Origin: Tubiluchus corallicola
Lineage: Eukaryota; Priapulida; Priapulimorpha; Priapulimorphida; Tubiluchidae
Assembly (NCBI GenBank): GCA_030141605.1
Contig: JAQGDQ010000102.1
Location: 511,266 to 575,265 of the forward strand
Reading direction: 5' to 3'
Length of the DNA: 64,000 nucleotides
Part shown: piece after piece, positions 27,801-43,200 of the stretch
Numbering within the stretch: the stretch's first letter is position 1
Layout of the letters: each line of letters opens with the position of its first letter
Translations under genes and position numbers: made by a program
Notes under the pieces: generated by a model
What the model was told of the DNA's origin: nothing
Database searches by the model: none
The model's input: only the letters and a program-made list of their open reading frames with translations

Positions 27801-30800
27801 TAAATACTTCCATTTCCATCAAATTGTCCGGATAATTTTTTTTATCGCATGTCCGGCCGGTTTCCGCAATTTTGTTTCTCTCTAATTGTTTCCGCACTTA
27901 TTCTAATAACCAGTGGGCTAACCATTTGCATAACAAATGATACCAAGCTTTTTGTTATTAAGATGAATTTCTTTCTACAAGAACTGAAAGTTTCTCTATG
28001 GTATAATGGTTAGCACAGCCACCCGCAATAAGGAATAACTGTGACTGGATCCGAAATTTTGAAACTTCCTAATTTCTTTCACTAACAATCAGTTACATAA
28101 TATACAGGAAGTTGTGCTCACTGCTGACTGAATCTGTTCATTGACATCTGGAAGTCTCGACGGTGGACAGCTCTCAGTAGGACGTGTAGCGGATCGTAAA
28201 GCTCATTCCACGTGTCTTCTGCAAGAATAGAAAGTGAAATATTGAGACTTGTGTGTGCTTGCAAACAAATGTCTGCTTACAAACAAATGTCTGCTTACAA
28301 ACAAATGTGTGCTTGCAAACAAACGTGTGCTTGCAAACAAATGTGTGCTTGCGAACAAACGTGTGCTTACAAACAAATGTGTGCTTAGAAGCAAATGTGA
28401 GCTTACAAACACATGTGTGCTTGCAAACAAACGTGTGCTTGCAAACAAACGTGTGCTTGCAAACACATGTGTGCTTGCGAACAAACGTGTGCTTACAAAC
28501 AAATGTGTGCTTAGAAGCAAATGTGAGCTTACAAACACATGTGTGTTTGCAAACAAACGTGTGCTTGCAAACAAACGTGTGCTTGCGAACAAACGTGTGC
28601 TCGCAAACAAACGTGCTCAGAAGCAAATGTGAGCTTGCAAACACATGTGTGCTTGCGAACAAACGTGTGCTTGCGAACAAACGTGTGCTTGCGAACAAAC
28701 GTGTGCTTGCGAACAAACGTGTGCTTGCAAACAAACGTGTGCTTGCGAACAAACGTGTGCTTGCGAACAAACGTGTGCTTGCGAACAAACGTGTGCTTGC
28801 GAACAAACGTGTGCTTGCGAACAAACGTGTGCTTACGAACAAATGCAACCTAGGGCTCCTCAGATTTGGAGGCCCCCTCAAGCTTCGGTAGCATTTGATA
28901 AAAGATCTGTTTTTTCACCACCATTGTGTTGAAAAATGTGCTAATTTGGTTTGCAATAAATACTAAACTAGTAGCATTTCGTAAGGATATTTTTCGACAA
29001 ACAAAAGACAGCCGTCCTTGTTTATTTAAAGAATTTGCAATAAGTTTACTTCAATCTATATAAAAGTCGTTAAAATATACCACGAGTGAAATATATTCAA
29101 GAAAGATGAGGGCGAGTTAAAGGGTAGTTTGTCTGAGGGGGTGATTTTCGTTAGTCTAGGCCCTAGGGGCCTGAAAAGGTCATAATCCAGCCCTGGAAGG
29201 TCTGCATTCATTATAGGTAAACTTAGAGCAAGAATTAAACTGCCTCACTCTAAATTCCCAAACTAAAAAGCTAGAATTAAAAACCTTGAAATATACAGTT
29301 CATATTATGCAAAGAAATTATAAAGACAAGCTAACCTTTCGGTGTGTACATTCCCTGCTGCAGTTCGCCGTCTGACTGCAGGTTCGGAGCTCTGTAATCG
29401 GCCACCTGACATAACCAATCCATAATATAAGTTATGGTTCAGTTACAGAAAAACAGTGTTTATATTAAGAATAATCGAAAAAGCAATTTTTATTACAGGC
29501 ACATAAAACATTTATAGTTAAAAAACAACATAACTTTACTAAAACTTTTACATTAAAAAGTTAAAATCATGCCAGAAGTTTCGACTAGCTGCTGCTGTCA
29601 TCACTAGTGGTGAATTTACAAACCTACAACCAGTTTATATAGGCAGAGCCTATCATGCACTAATAAAATAGTTAACACAAGCCAAATAGGTAATGAATAA
29701 CCAGACCAGTAAAGAAATTGATACAGTCACTGATGCATTAATTATGTATTTACAAAAGCCAAATAGGTAATGATTAAGCAGACCCGAAGAAAAGAAATTG
29801 ATACAGTAACAAATAGCTAAGTGTTTGAAAATAAAGTTAAAGGAATTGAACTGCTCTGAACATTAAGAGGCTTATTAGGGTACATATTCGAAAAAAACCA
29901 TTTTAAAAAAGTACAAACAGAGAAAAACAGTAAAGTTTAGCATACTATATGTCATGTCTTTGCTTTTACAATTTTACAAGACAACGAATTCAACATGTTG
30001 GCTTTATTTTATTTTATGGCTACTGTCAACAACTTAGAAATTTGCACAGGAAATAAGATTAATACCTTCATTGTATTACAACTACCGGGCACTAGGGGAG
30101 CTACCATCTACTTGAAAATTATTACATGCCAGTTGGACAATTTCGTAACATTTCATAAGCATGTCAAAGCTTTTTTGAGTATGTACATACTTTAGTTAAT
30201 TTAAACTTTTGCAGGCTTACCTAATATTTCACCCAGACTTTTATCACTGAACTATCAAACATTTTGCCAAGATATGAAAGTAAGAATAATTTCTTAAAAT
30301 AAGATCTAAAGTAAGCCTTTTCTTCTAAGCCTGGCAGAGTTGCACAGCTACAAATTCATTTGAAATTTTTTCTTACTCCTACACACCTCGGAAAGTATTT
30401 GTTCAAAGTGGCTTGGCTGCCCGGTGATGCCACACTTTTCCGGGACCTGGTCCAGCAGCTGGCTGTGCGTTCGATCGTGTATAGCTAACAAGGTAACCAC
30501 CTCCAGCTTCGTAATGTCGGCTTCTGTCAAGCCTAAATTTGAACACAAACATAAGAGCAGTAAGTTTTTGCTTAACGACTCTCCATTAGCGATGTTTCGT
30601 TTTAACGATGCTGAACATTTGAAACCCTTTTCTTACTTAACGACGCATGCTTCATTTTAATGACAATTTTTTACTTTGCTCAAAGCCACTTTTATTTTAT
30701 GAACAACATTTTTTGCCTAATTTAAAAAATTAGAACAGTACATGTTGCGTTATTCTGTTCTAAAAACATGCTAATAACGTAAAACAGTAAAATTATTATG

Positions 30801-33800
30801 TGTTTTCGCTTTTATTAACCATCTTTCTAATGAACGATGCCTGCTGTATTTAAAAAATACTGACTAACTGAAATACAGTCTAACGAACGCAAGTGCATTG
30901 TAACTTACAGTGAACATCTTAATTGCATGTATTGTCAAAGTATAGTGGACAAAATGTTTCTCAGCTGACGTTTTTATTTCCTCTATAAGCTACGTAGTTA
31001 TGTGCTAATATGATAATTATGAATACACGTACCTAAATGTAATCGAATAGACAGTATCTGAGCGAGCAGAATCAGCATTCCTTCTAGCATGGATGCTTCC
31101 TTGTCTTTCTCGAGGAACGGTTTTGAATCGATGCCAAAAGACAGCCATTGTCCTACGTGAAACCTGAACAAAATGTTGATTGAAATGTCGAATGTTGAAT
31201 GTTGAACGATGACTACAAGACAAATCGAAAGAAAACTAGCGTGCATAACAGCATATTTATTTCCCAGAAAAAATGGATTCATTTTAGTATTATAACAAGA
31301 ACCAGAAGAAGAGAAACGTCAAAAAGAAGAAAAATAGGAAGAACATGGAGGAGGAGAAAACAAAGAAGAAGAAGAAGAAGGCACAATGGAATCTATTCTC
31401 TAGTCATATATTCGTAAACCAGGCACAAAAAGATGTCAGGTGGCTAGCCAATCACGTGACACTACTATAATTCGTACGCAGAACCAATGGGATCAAGTAC
31501 CGTACCACTCAACCACTCGGTTTTCTTAAAAACTGCACTTCCTACCAAAGTATCAAAATCAGAAAATACTCCAGGGTAGAAGAAACAAAGAATTATTTAC
31601 CAATATGTTTTACTACTGACTGTGCTATTTACAGCAATTTATTTCCCTAAAAAGCAATTTTATAGAACAAAACTTTTCTTACTATAAACTGCAGAACCGC
31701 ACACACACAATGGCTCACTACAAATTAAAACCCACTCACCTATCTAGAACCGTGGTAAGAAATCTGTCAGGATCCAAACGACATGCGCAAACCTAGCAGA
31801 AAAAAATCAATAATTTTTCAATGAAATCAGGACACACTTTCTATTGAATTCCATTTATTTTACGCAGGTCTACAAACAAAAATTAGAAAACCACAAACAT
31901 CAAACTAAATGTATTGATGAAGCAAATAAAAAAAACTTAATGATAACATTGGAATTATTCTAATCGTAACACAAGACAAACACATCAAACCCTACATTCG
32001 CAGCACAGTTAAAGAACCCACAAATGAAAACAGCATTTTTTGCCCAGCTGTTAAAGGAAAGGACAAGTCTTCTGAGAAGTTGGGCTTGTTTTAAAGATTG
32101 CAAAAAATGTCAACTTTAGTAGTAAAAGTGTTGTAAGTGCCTCGAGTAATTAGCAAGATCACATTAAAGTCGCGATAATTTCACCCCCGGGTGCTTTCAT
32201 TTCGAACACCCCATTCTTCCACCAACGATGTAGTTTGTCAACTGAAGAAAAGCACCGCACTATGAATTTCCGTCACATTAATATAGATTTTTCCAAAAAA
32301 AAATACAGCTAATTTTTGACATTTTTGCATGAATATTAGGTACGCTGCAGAAGTTTGAAGTAGTTTAAACAGCGCGGGCTTACGAAAAGCCAAGATGTGC
32401 TTACGAAAAGTCACGATGTGCTTATGAAAAGCCACGATGTGCTTAGGAAAAGCCACGATGTGCTTACGAAAAGCCACAATGTGCTTACGAAAAGCCACAA
32501 TGTGCTTACGAAAAGCCACAATGTGCTTACGAACAGTCACGATGTCCACCAGTCACGTCATAATTTTCAAGTGAATGGCGGCTACCATAGCGCCTGAAAA
32601 TTTCTATACAGCGGTAGTATAGATTAAGTTTATGCTTAATAAACAGGCTTTTTACAAACTTCTTTTTGGTATTTTTCAAAAGATAACAGTAAATGGTTGT
32701 TCTTTCCTTTAAGCTGTAAAATCAGCTATAAGTTTTATTTTAAAAATCACATTTAAATGTCAATTCAGAATAATTATGGTAATGTTATTTTGTGCATACA
32801 AATGTCACGGAAGACATTAATTAATTTTGTCATAGTTGGTAGTGGTGACTGTCTCATCATGATGACATGATAGCCATCACCGTTGCTGTGATTGTCATTG
32901 TCACTGTTGTTTTCATCACCATCATCATCACATCACATGATCATCACTTATCACGACAATGCACATTTTTAATATAACAAGGCACAGCAATAGAAGCCCT
33001 TTACCGACCAAAATAAAAATGTCTAATGTTGAATTTATTCCTAACAACATCGACATGCATACAAACAGGAATCCAGTTTTACTGAACTAGTAGGCATAGT
33101 CACTGGTCAGTAGGACTGGTCACTGGTCAATTCAAAATCAACACAAACCTGAAGAAGATAGATATCTGGATCAATGGTAGAATTACAGAAATGGCACTGG
33201 ACGTAGGTCATTGCTTGACCTTTAATTTGAAGACCGTTTCTCACCCACATGCCGCAGAATATTTCGTAAAATGAAACCTGAAAAGAGAAGGTGCCTATGA
33301 TCTCACAGTAGAATGAATGATTCCCTTTACCCTGTTTCTGAGCACAGTCACTGTGCAGACTTAGTGTTGCTCAACTGCAGTTACAAAAACATGCACAGTA
33401 GTCATCAATCTACTGTCTTCGTTTCACCCAAAAAACAGAAAATTGCATTTTTGCTATTACTCAATAGGGGAAAAACTGATCGCAGAACTTTAGTCATTGG
33501 AGCAATTGTGGCAAGCAAAAGGTGAGAGTTGCTATAAGAAATCAAAGTTCAAACTCCCACGTCAAAACCAGATGTAGTCTTTAGGTTAATTACTCTACAA
33601 TATTCTAGCAAATTAACTACAACATAGTTTTTAGATGTAGATAACAACTTTTCCCTGCAAACAAGGTGCTTGCACTGTCATATTTAGTTTTTATGCAATT
33701 ACAAAATTGAAATTAACAGCCACATTGCCATTGTCAAAAGCTCCTGCTTGCTGAGTTGATGACGAAACCCGATCTTTGTCATCCATATCCCTTGTGAACA

Positions 33801-34036
33801 ACTGTACACAAACCATAGTGTTCAGCCGTGCTACTTTACTGGACCAGGGACTACTAAATATACACAGAGAAGAACTGTAGTCCCTGACTGGGTCTGGCTT
33901 TACTGAGCTACACGTCCTACAGTGTATGCACGATGCAGCTGACCAAGCATTGAGTGCATAAAACAATCAGCTACAGCTGTTAGAAGTTCTTATCAGGCAG
34001 TCAGTTTGCATCTCAGATAAGGTTATTATTTGAGCA

Positions 34037-34072
<36 letters not shown>

Positions 34073-37000
34073 CCTTATTATTATTTGTGCATTCAGCAGA
34101 GATAAAGAAAACAAGGCGGCTAAATGATAAAGACAGGCCAAGTTTAAAACGTTATTCTTGGATAGATAAGCAACGCAAGTTGAGTAACGTTGCTAACCAA
34201 AGCAACAAATAATCTGATTAAGAGACTAAGCAGAGCAACTGTGTTACGTTACTCATTACTATAATAGTTATGATACAATGAGGCGACCAGTTGCTATAAC
34301 TTAACAGCTACCAGCCACTCCAGCGACCAGCGTTCTGATGATATTCTAAAGCGACAGGCGACCGGCGACCAGCATCTTTTCGACACTCACCCAATGATAA
34401 CTCGGTCCGAGGTCACGCGATAACAGTCTGTTTTATTTATAAAATGCCATAATTCACAGTTGCGTAATTATTCAACCGAATATTAAATTGGTTAATGAGA
34501 TTGGTATAATGTCATAAATTTATAACAAAAGCACAAAATATATGATTCAGGGAACACAGTAGCATCAAGTTTGGATAAGCTGCCCTCCTTTTAGAGGAGA
34601 AAATGAGTATAGTAAATAATTAATGAAAGAATATCCGCTCTTTTACTGGCCATTTAACTAAAGTTATATTACTTTCATTTTTGTTTTATTATATTAGTGT
34701 TGCTTTCTACAAATACTAATATAAATATTAGTACATACATATATATATGGTTGTACGCAGTTGCCAGTCGCCTTAGTGTATTGTCAGGATGGTTGGAGTC
34801 GCTGGCAGCTGAAAGTTATAGCCACTGGTCACCTGTCGCTTTAGTGTACCATCAGAATGTAATCTGATTACAATAACTTGTTATTACCCAAAACTCTACT
34901 ACAAAAATACCTGGATTTGAAGCGGATGCATCATCATTTCCCAAAGAACGTCCTCCGCATTTTTTGCCGGAAGTAAATCGTCTAAGGATGCTTCCTGAAA
35001 CTGAACCGCTTGGCTGACTAGAAGAGCATACCACCGGTGCAGCGGTATGTGGAAAGACATTTTGTACATTGAACACTGTTAAAGAGAACGAAAATAATGA
35101 ATCAGTAAGAAAACATGCCATGAAGTAGTGAAGAAAGGCAACGGGCATATTGTTTTGGCTAAGAACTCAGTTAAGCGTGTGAATCACTAATGCATCCACA
35201 TCCAGCGAGAAAGAACATATTGTCATCAGGTGATGAAATCAAAGATTCTGGCAGCAGACGCTAGAAGCTCTTCCTATTTTTAGAGCACCTGGCACACAGC
35301 ATCTGTTTCTCAACTTAGTAAAGGAGCCATCACAATACAGATTACAATTCCGAACTTTGAGACCTTTTTTCTTTCAACGATAACATTTCGATTCAACAAC
35401 ACCATTATACAAGGTACTGTACGTTTTGAGCAAGCAACACAGTTAAACCTATAGCTCAGTAAGTGGTGATCTATAATTTATGCAAATCATGAAGCTACTG
35501 CAGTAACATTCCAACATATATTGTTATTTTTTTGCCTTTCAGTAAACAAATAACGTATCAGTAATAAAACTCATAAAATATTTGATTTATGTACAAAAAG
35601 GTGAGGAAAAAAAGGAAGATGATCCCATCCGATTCAACTTGCTTATCCCGTGACAGCGACAGGCACTTAATTTCTAATTTCCACATTTGACCCAGAGCAA
35701 GACTCCTGCAATTTATGTTAACAAGTACCAACATGTTGCTGTATCTGTCATGTTCACCAATCCTACCATGCTGTAGCTTTGGCTGGAAAACTGTGTATAT
35801 CGTACCTACTGTCGTTGAATGAATCTATTGCAGAGGCAGTTCAATCAATTCAATTCAATCATTTTATTTCCTCAACATTCGTTTCACATTACAATATATA
35901 GTAATAGCAAATTTAAAAAATATTTGAGTAGGGTCCAAGGGTCGCTAACTCAGCTGCTCATTTTTTAAGAAAATAATTTTTTCTTATTAGGCGCAAACTT
36001 TTGTGTGAACAGGGGAGTAGGTGCCATGTTTTTTCCATAGTTTTCATTAGTTCTACTTTCTATGTTTTTATGTAAATGGAACCATTTCAGTGCGCACTAC
36101 TAGGCACCATAATTTTGTGTACTCAAAAATAAAGTAGTTCGGCGTCACACCACATGGGTTATTGAGATTTCGTTCGTGTTTATAGTGTTATAACTCACTA
36201 ATCTTTTTGTACACATGATAAAATAACACTACATTAATTAGCTGGAAAAATACAACACTACTTACATGTATATTACCACAAGCATCAAACCAGTCTTTAA
36301 CTGCTTCTACGCATTTATCGAGAACCAACTTCGTGTATTTTAGAGTTTCCTGCACAGAACAATAACAAAAGAAACTCTTTTGGTGAAGTTATAGGTGCTG
36401 TGAAGGAGTTATACACTCATATCTGAGTTTGCCGAACCTCGCTTTTACGGATATCGGAAAAATCGGACTAAATCTGGACGGTTAAAAGTCCCGCATACTA
36501 CGGACACAGTCCGTTGTTTTGCGGAACGGACCGCTAGTTGGCGGGCAGTCACTTTGTTTACATCATTACATCAATGCACTGTGTGTAGCTTGTATGTCAG
36601 GAGAGGCCACAGTTTTTAAGGCAATTAGGCAATTGAATCTACATTACCGTGAATCTAATACACGGCGCCTACTGTATTAGCTTAGTATCGGTAAATACGG
36701 ACAACCGACACTGTCTTGTCCGCCAAACCAAGATATGAGTGTAGTTATAGTAGTGTTTGAGTAGAATGTTTGTTTCTTGTTATTTGTGTCATTTGTACTT
36801 TAAAACAAGTTACTTAACATTATTTACTGTATTATACACACTATTGTGCATCATTCAGATACTAACAAAAAAAATAACAAATATTAATATTTAAATTTGT
36901 CAAAATTATTTTGATCTTTTAATTACGAAAATGATTTCATTATACATCATAATAGTTGTTAATCACACAAGTCGCTCAAAAGCCGCTATTAGTACCGTTT

Positions 37001-37141
37001 AGTTAAAGAAATAAATAGAAATGTTTTATAAACAGGAGTGGCTGCTTGGGTCCATTATGATCTTTCGCCACTAAGTAAGTGAGTAAGTGAGTGAGTGAGT
37101 GAGTGAGTGAGTGAGTGAGTGAGTGAGTGAGTGAGTGAGTG

Positions 37142-37208
<67 letters not shown>

Positions 37209-40200
37209 TTATTATTTAGTCACCATTTTTGTAAAAGCAAAATACATAACTAAGTGGTCTACAAATCTGTACAACATACGATAATATTACAACGTGTAAA
37301 AGTGATTATTGATTAGTGGTGAAAGGGTGGAGAAAGAACTATAAGTTATCGAGGTCAGCCACCCTCTCAGAATTGTTACTAATATAATTAATTAATGCGC
37401 ATGTACCAAGTAATTAACAATTATCAGATTTTGCATTTAATACAATTGTTGATTGAATTATGATAAAAAAGAGTTAGTTTGTAGTAGAATAATGTTCAAT
37501 CACTATAAAGAAGCGATAAATGTGACCATCTTTAAATATTAAGTAAACAACTTTATGTATTTAAAATTATTATTATGATTAGGACCTAGAGTAAAAGAAA
37601 GAAAAAAATTAATTTTTCGCTTATAGCTAGCAAAAGTGGGTAAACATGTATGCTGAGTCATAAAAAAGAGTTGAAAGCAAACGTATCTTGACTTTGTCTC
37701 ATACAATTGCAGTCAACTGTGAATGAATAAACATTTTATATGTATATGAAATGAGACTGATAAGCACAATATATTCTAAAATCTGTATCTAAATCATTTA
37801 TAAATATAAACAAAATTCAAATAATCAGTACTGTCCAATATTAGGAAAGCTCCTTCACTTCCTAGTTATAAAAATTCCTATCGCCTGTAAATGATACCGT
37901 TGTCTTTGCTTTCTCTAGAGGATAATGTCCTTGAGAGTGCAAATAGTGCAATTACAAGTTCACTGTTGTGCCAGACCATTAAGAAAATTCAGTTTTTACA
38001 TGATATCCGTTAATTTTGTTACAATGAATATCTACAGGTAAAACAGCTAATGGATCTATTAAGATGAACTTTAAGCTTTGTAATTGTAGCACACTTAGCT
38101 GCAATTTTTTGCTAATCTACTTATAAAATTCATGTACGTGGCGCCATCTGTGTCAGTAATGTAAACCTTTTAGTTTCAAGCCGGCAGTCACCTGTCTCCG
38201 CTTTTTACCTGTGTTGTACACAGTCAAGTTAATCCACTTAATATGGGACATCTCTGTGCTGATTTTTGTTATATAGGTTTTACACAGATGTAGACACAGG
38301 AAAGTTCAAATGTGACTTAGGTAAGTCAAATGTAGACAGGAATTTCGAATGTGTTTTGGTAACCCAAATGTGACTTAGGTAAGTCAAATGTAGATGCATT
38401 ATTTTGAATAAATCAGTAATTAACTTATTTAAGTGCAAATTACAAAAAGATAAACCAAAGATAGTCATCACCTCTTTTATAACTTTGAAAAATGCGTTGC
38501 TAAATTCTTTGATAAACCATAATGTCGGCAGAAAAGAATAAATTGGTTCACACTTCCCAATGAACAGTGAATCACTAATTAGTTTTTTAAGTAATGCATT
38601 AGCACTGCATTAATGATTTAGTTTCTCTCAAGAAACATTGTTTATTTTAAGAATGTATTGTTTTCTCTAACAGTTCCAATGGTATGTAAGGTTTACAGAA
38701 TATTAGTGAACTATTAGTATGAAGTTATTATTTTCATATTCTTAAGAGCAATTATTAAGTTAAGATCAAAGACTTGACGTGTCTACATTTGACTTACTAA
38801 AAACGCTTAAGATTTCTTGAAAACCATTGTTAACACATTTGAACTACCTAAGTCTACATTTGAGTGTTACCAAGACACATTTTAATTACCTAAATCTGCA
38901 TTTGAGTTAACGCAGGTCTACATTTGCCATGTAAAACCTATAATAAAGTATTTCAGTGACATTAACTTCTGTAGGAAACATTTCTGTTATTACAGTGATG
39001 GACACGTTTATATACCAAGATTACGTCAATTGAAGCACCAGGTCCTTCCAGTGCCTTTTAAATGTAATTGACAAAAACACGAGTACGTACTTTTGTTTTC
39101 AGGTGAGAAGAGAGCACCCAGAGCGGTGAGGAGCACGCCTCCAATTCAGCAGAAAAAGCAGCATAGTATGTGTTTGGTTCATATTCCACGTGTTGAGTCA
39201 ATTCTCTCTTATTTACATTCATTCCTATAACATACAATTCACAAACTTATCCACATATTCAAGGAAAAAATAGCTTAATCGTTTGATAAGAGCTATTTAT
39301 TCTTTTCTGTAATCTCTCTCCGTTCAAGTTTTTTTAAGTTTTTTTGTACTTTGTATATTGCATTACAATATTTTTTTGTATTAAGTTTTTAAGTATAAAA
39401 TTTACTGTACACATATATGGTTTATAACTGTGAATGTAAATATATTGTAAATTATTTTATATTGTATTTTATGACCAGCATGAGTGCTACTGCCATTTTC
39501 TTTTATAAAAATGCATTTTTATAAATGTTCGTAAATAAAAAAAACAGATAAGTAAAAATATCATAAATAGGTGATAGTATTTTTAAAATTTTTAAATAAT
39601 CTCTCTCTTTCTTTGTTTTCAAAGTTTCCATACATATAGTACACATCTTGAGTTAACTGTGAAACACATTTATAGTCAGACTCTTTCCCGTCTCCTCCAA
39701 GAAGCCACTTTAAGTCAGTCTACCAGAGCTCTTGAAGAATGCAGAGAAAATTTATTTCTTTGCAATCAATATTTTTCAGTAATGCTTTATTATTTTATCA
39801 GTTTATCTCCACAACTTATTGTAGCTGCAACAAAGATGTTGTCATGTGTATTTTTCTCATCGTGCAGGGCCTCAAACTCAAGTGCTGCCCAAACGCCACA
39901 AGCTATAGCCAGGGCGTATCAAGACATTACGACGCCCTAGGGTGACATTTTTGTCCCGCCCATCTCTATTATGAATTTACGGTTGTTTATCTAACCAGCA
40001 GATTAAACAATTGCTTGTGGTGTATTAGAAACACTATTAACCTAGTTTCTACGTGTTATAATTATTTACATGTACTTGTATAGCACTTATATTCAAGCAG
40101 GTTTCATAACTGCTTGTTGTGTAATACCTTGCAACTGTTCCTTATGTGGCACTTATATACAAGCACAACTTCGTAACTGCCAGTGGTGTGTTATAAAATG

Positions 40201-43200
40201 CGCCCTTTACATGAATATGGAAGTATAGACATTTTCTGAGAATAAGAATTTTTTTCTAAAACGTGACGCCCTCAAAGTTTGCCGCACTAGGCTTTAGCCT
40301 AGTAGGCCTATTGGTTAACACGTCCCCGGCTATAGCTATGCCGCTGACATCGATTAGAACAGTAGTTTACGTTACCCTGAAAATATGTGAGCAGGTCAAA
40401 CCACGCCTCCAGAAGCTTCAGTTCTTCAATGAAGTACAACGTCACTGGCTTGTGTGAGAGAATATTGATGAGGTCGCTAACGAGTGGCCAGTAGCAATGT
40501 TGCTTCATCACGCGTTCTGCACAGTTGACCGACTGGTGAAAGCTATCTTCCTCTGAATCTACGGAAATGACAAAATCAACGAGTGATAAACGCGGCGACA
40601 TGATGATGACGTATGTGAAGTCAAGAGAGGCTGGCATTACATTACGTCATTGCATAAGTGTACGGGTTGATCTTTCCAGGGGGGGGGGATTGGGCTGCGC
40701 CACTTTTGCCTGAAAAGTACAGTGCTAACCCGAAAAAATCTGGAATAGGAAATTGTCTCACCTCACTTCAGGATAAAAAATGCCGGATTTCGGACACTTC
40801 ATTTGGCGGTATGATGAAATTCCAAGATTTCCTTTTATCAAAAATATTATTTTATTTTTTTCATCATTTGACCGGTGCCCGAAAAATTTGGTGATTGCCC
40901 AAATCTGGAAGGGGGGGCACAGCCTCCGGGCTCGTACACCTATGTATCATTGGATTAAAAGAAAATAATACATTATTTTGAACCACAGTGCAAATTGATC
41001 TAACATATAAAAATATTAATGGAAAATACTGTTTTGTTTTTATCAATTTATCTGTTCAATTATGTTTTATCTTCTATGAATGGTGCATTCTGTCACCTAT
41101 AATTATACTTATATCTCGGTTTGCTGGATCTCGCTGTCATGGATCCGGAAAATTCAGACAAAATTTGGTCCGTTAAAAAGTCCTGCATACTACAGACACA
41201 GTCCATTATTTCGCGAGTTGACCGCTAGTTGACTGACCGTAACTTTGTTTTTGGTCCGTTAAAAAGTCCCGCATATTACAGACACACAGTCTGCTATTTC
41301 GCGAGTTGACCGCTAGTTGACTGGCCGTAACTTTGTTTTTGGTCCGTTAAAAAGTCCTGCATACTACACACACAGAGTCCGCTATTTCGTGAGTTGACCG
41401 CTAGTTGACTGGCCGTAACTTTGTTAACATCTAAACAGCATATAACGAGGCTTGATTGTCAGCTGTGTTTAGTGGTTTAATCAGGGTGTGTAAGTCAACT
41501 ATGCAGAGTTATTTGAGTCAACTGCCGAGCATTTTTAAATACTTTTGCATACGAATGGCCCGTACTAGACGTTTTTTACACAATTAGGTGACTGATTCTA
41601 CATTACCATGAGTCTAATATATGGCGCCTAGTATATTAGCTTATATTAGCTTAATATCAGAAAATAAGCACAATCGGCAAATTCGGACTGATGTCTGCCC
41701 GCTTTTGTCTGGCAAACTGAGATATGAGTGTAATATATCGGCAATAGCGACTGCATCTTGGAAGCTCGTTAGAGAAAATATAGGCATTGTGCCTAACGAG
41801 CAGTAAATGTTCTATACGTGATGCGCCAAAACCATGTGATGTTACATGTTTCTACAGAGGTAAACCTGAAATTTGAAATACTAAACTTAAAGCACAAGAA
41901 AACACACTTTATAAATAAATCTAAAAAAATTTGTTTTAAAATTCTGTCATTTACATGCTGTCTTATTGCATATAGGACTCGCTTTAGCAGCAACAATGTA
42001 GAAAATTTGTAAATTTAAACTCCGGCAATTACCGTTGGGCAAAGCTATTTTAAAGGTAGGTCTATTGAAACAAGTTTAGATAACATTGTGTAAAGTTTGA
42101 AAAAATAATCAAAGCATTCGTAGCACACACCTCACTAACTAAGCAAAACTTCAAATTACTTTATATTGTCAATAAGATCAATAATGTGTTTTTGGTGAAT
42201 CAGTGGTGCACACTGGGATGGAGAAGCAGTGCCATTTTGCCAAGTGGGGCAAACATTTTAAATTATTTAGAATTTTCTTTTCCAGTTATATAAGTCTTTC
42301 AAAACAGGTAAACATGATGCCAAATAATACAGCTTTGTAGGAATGAAAAGTTTTTTATGATATACCTAAAAAATCCCCTTTTCTTCCCATTTAAGATTTG
42401 CTTAATTTGGTGCATCATGGCTCTTAAACAGTAATGCCACACATGTGAAACACAACCAGGGAGTGTTTTTGTCGATAGAGAAATTGTTCCACCTATGACG
42501 TCATCGCAAACTAAGCTCGCTGGACATTAATTAAGTTTATAAGTTAATATTCAACATACATTTGATATTATTATATAGGTGATAAAATGCGCTGTTGTAG
42601 GTGATAAAAATTGTACTGTTTTCCTTTAATACGAAAGAAGAAACTCATTAGTGTCTTTGTTAGTGAAATATTTGGAGAATCAAAGACATATTATCAGCAC
42701 TTGGCTGGACAAATCCTTGGCAAGCATTGTATCATTTCTAAAACAGTGCAGAATTTTAATAATTTTACACATTTGCAAATAAAGCGAGTTTTTTTCTAAA
42801 ATAAACAACATGTACCTTCGATGAGCACGTTGCCTATCATATAGTGTAAACTGATTAACATTGTCGTGATCAGGTGATGGTCCTTTGCCATCTTGAACGC
42901 CAGCTGTTCGTTGCTGAAGAGCTGTACGCTGACGTGAACCACACGATTAGACAGCATGTCAGCCTGCTTGGAGTTAGCCAGCGCCATGGAGATGCGGCTA
43001 TAGTACTGAATGAAAGCTCTAGTAAATGCCTCCTGTAAGAAAGTAAAAGTGCCAGGTACTAACTAAAAATAAAAGCAATAACATTTTTACATAGACTTAC
43101 CAACTTCATGATAATGCACTCGTATCAAGGTTTGCCAGGCCTCGATTTTTCGGATATCAGAAGAATCGGATCAAATCTGGACCGTTAAAAAGCCCCGCAC

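Noticed and set aside
28248-28850. CRISPR-like appearance of regularly spaced repeats
   Set aside because: The units are contiguous with no unique spacers, and this is an animal nuclear gene.
28174-28932. Several overlapping frames of repeated hexapeptides on both strands
   Set aside because: An 18-bp tandem repeat keeps all frames open. The array is intronic between UBR3 exons 16 and 17.
33691-33966. Minus-strand frame of 91 codons with several cysteines
   Set aside because: No recognised family, no splice signals fitting UBR3, and exons 11 and 12 already join in phase around it.
38472-38605. Minus-strand frame with [19 protein letters not shown] that looked like an extra UBR3 exon
   Set aside because: UBR3 exons 9 and 10 already join in phase and match the vertebrate protein continuously across this point. 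The upstream acceptor would also be poor.
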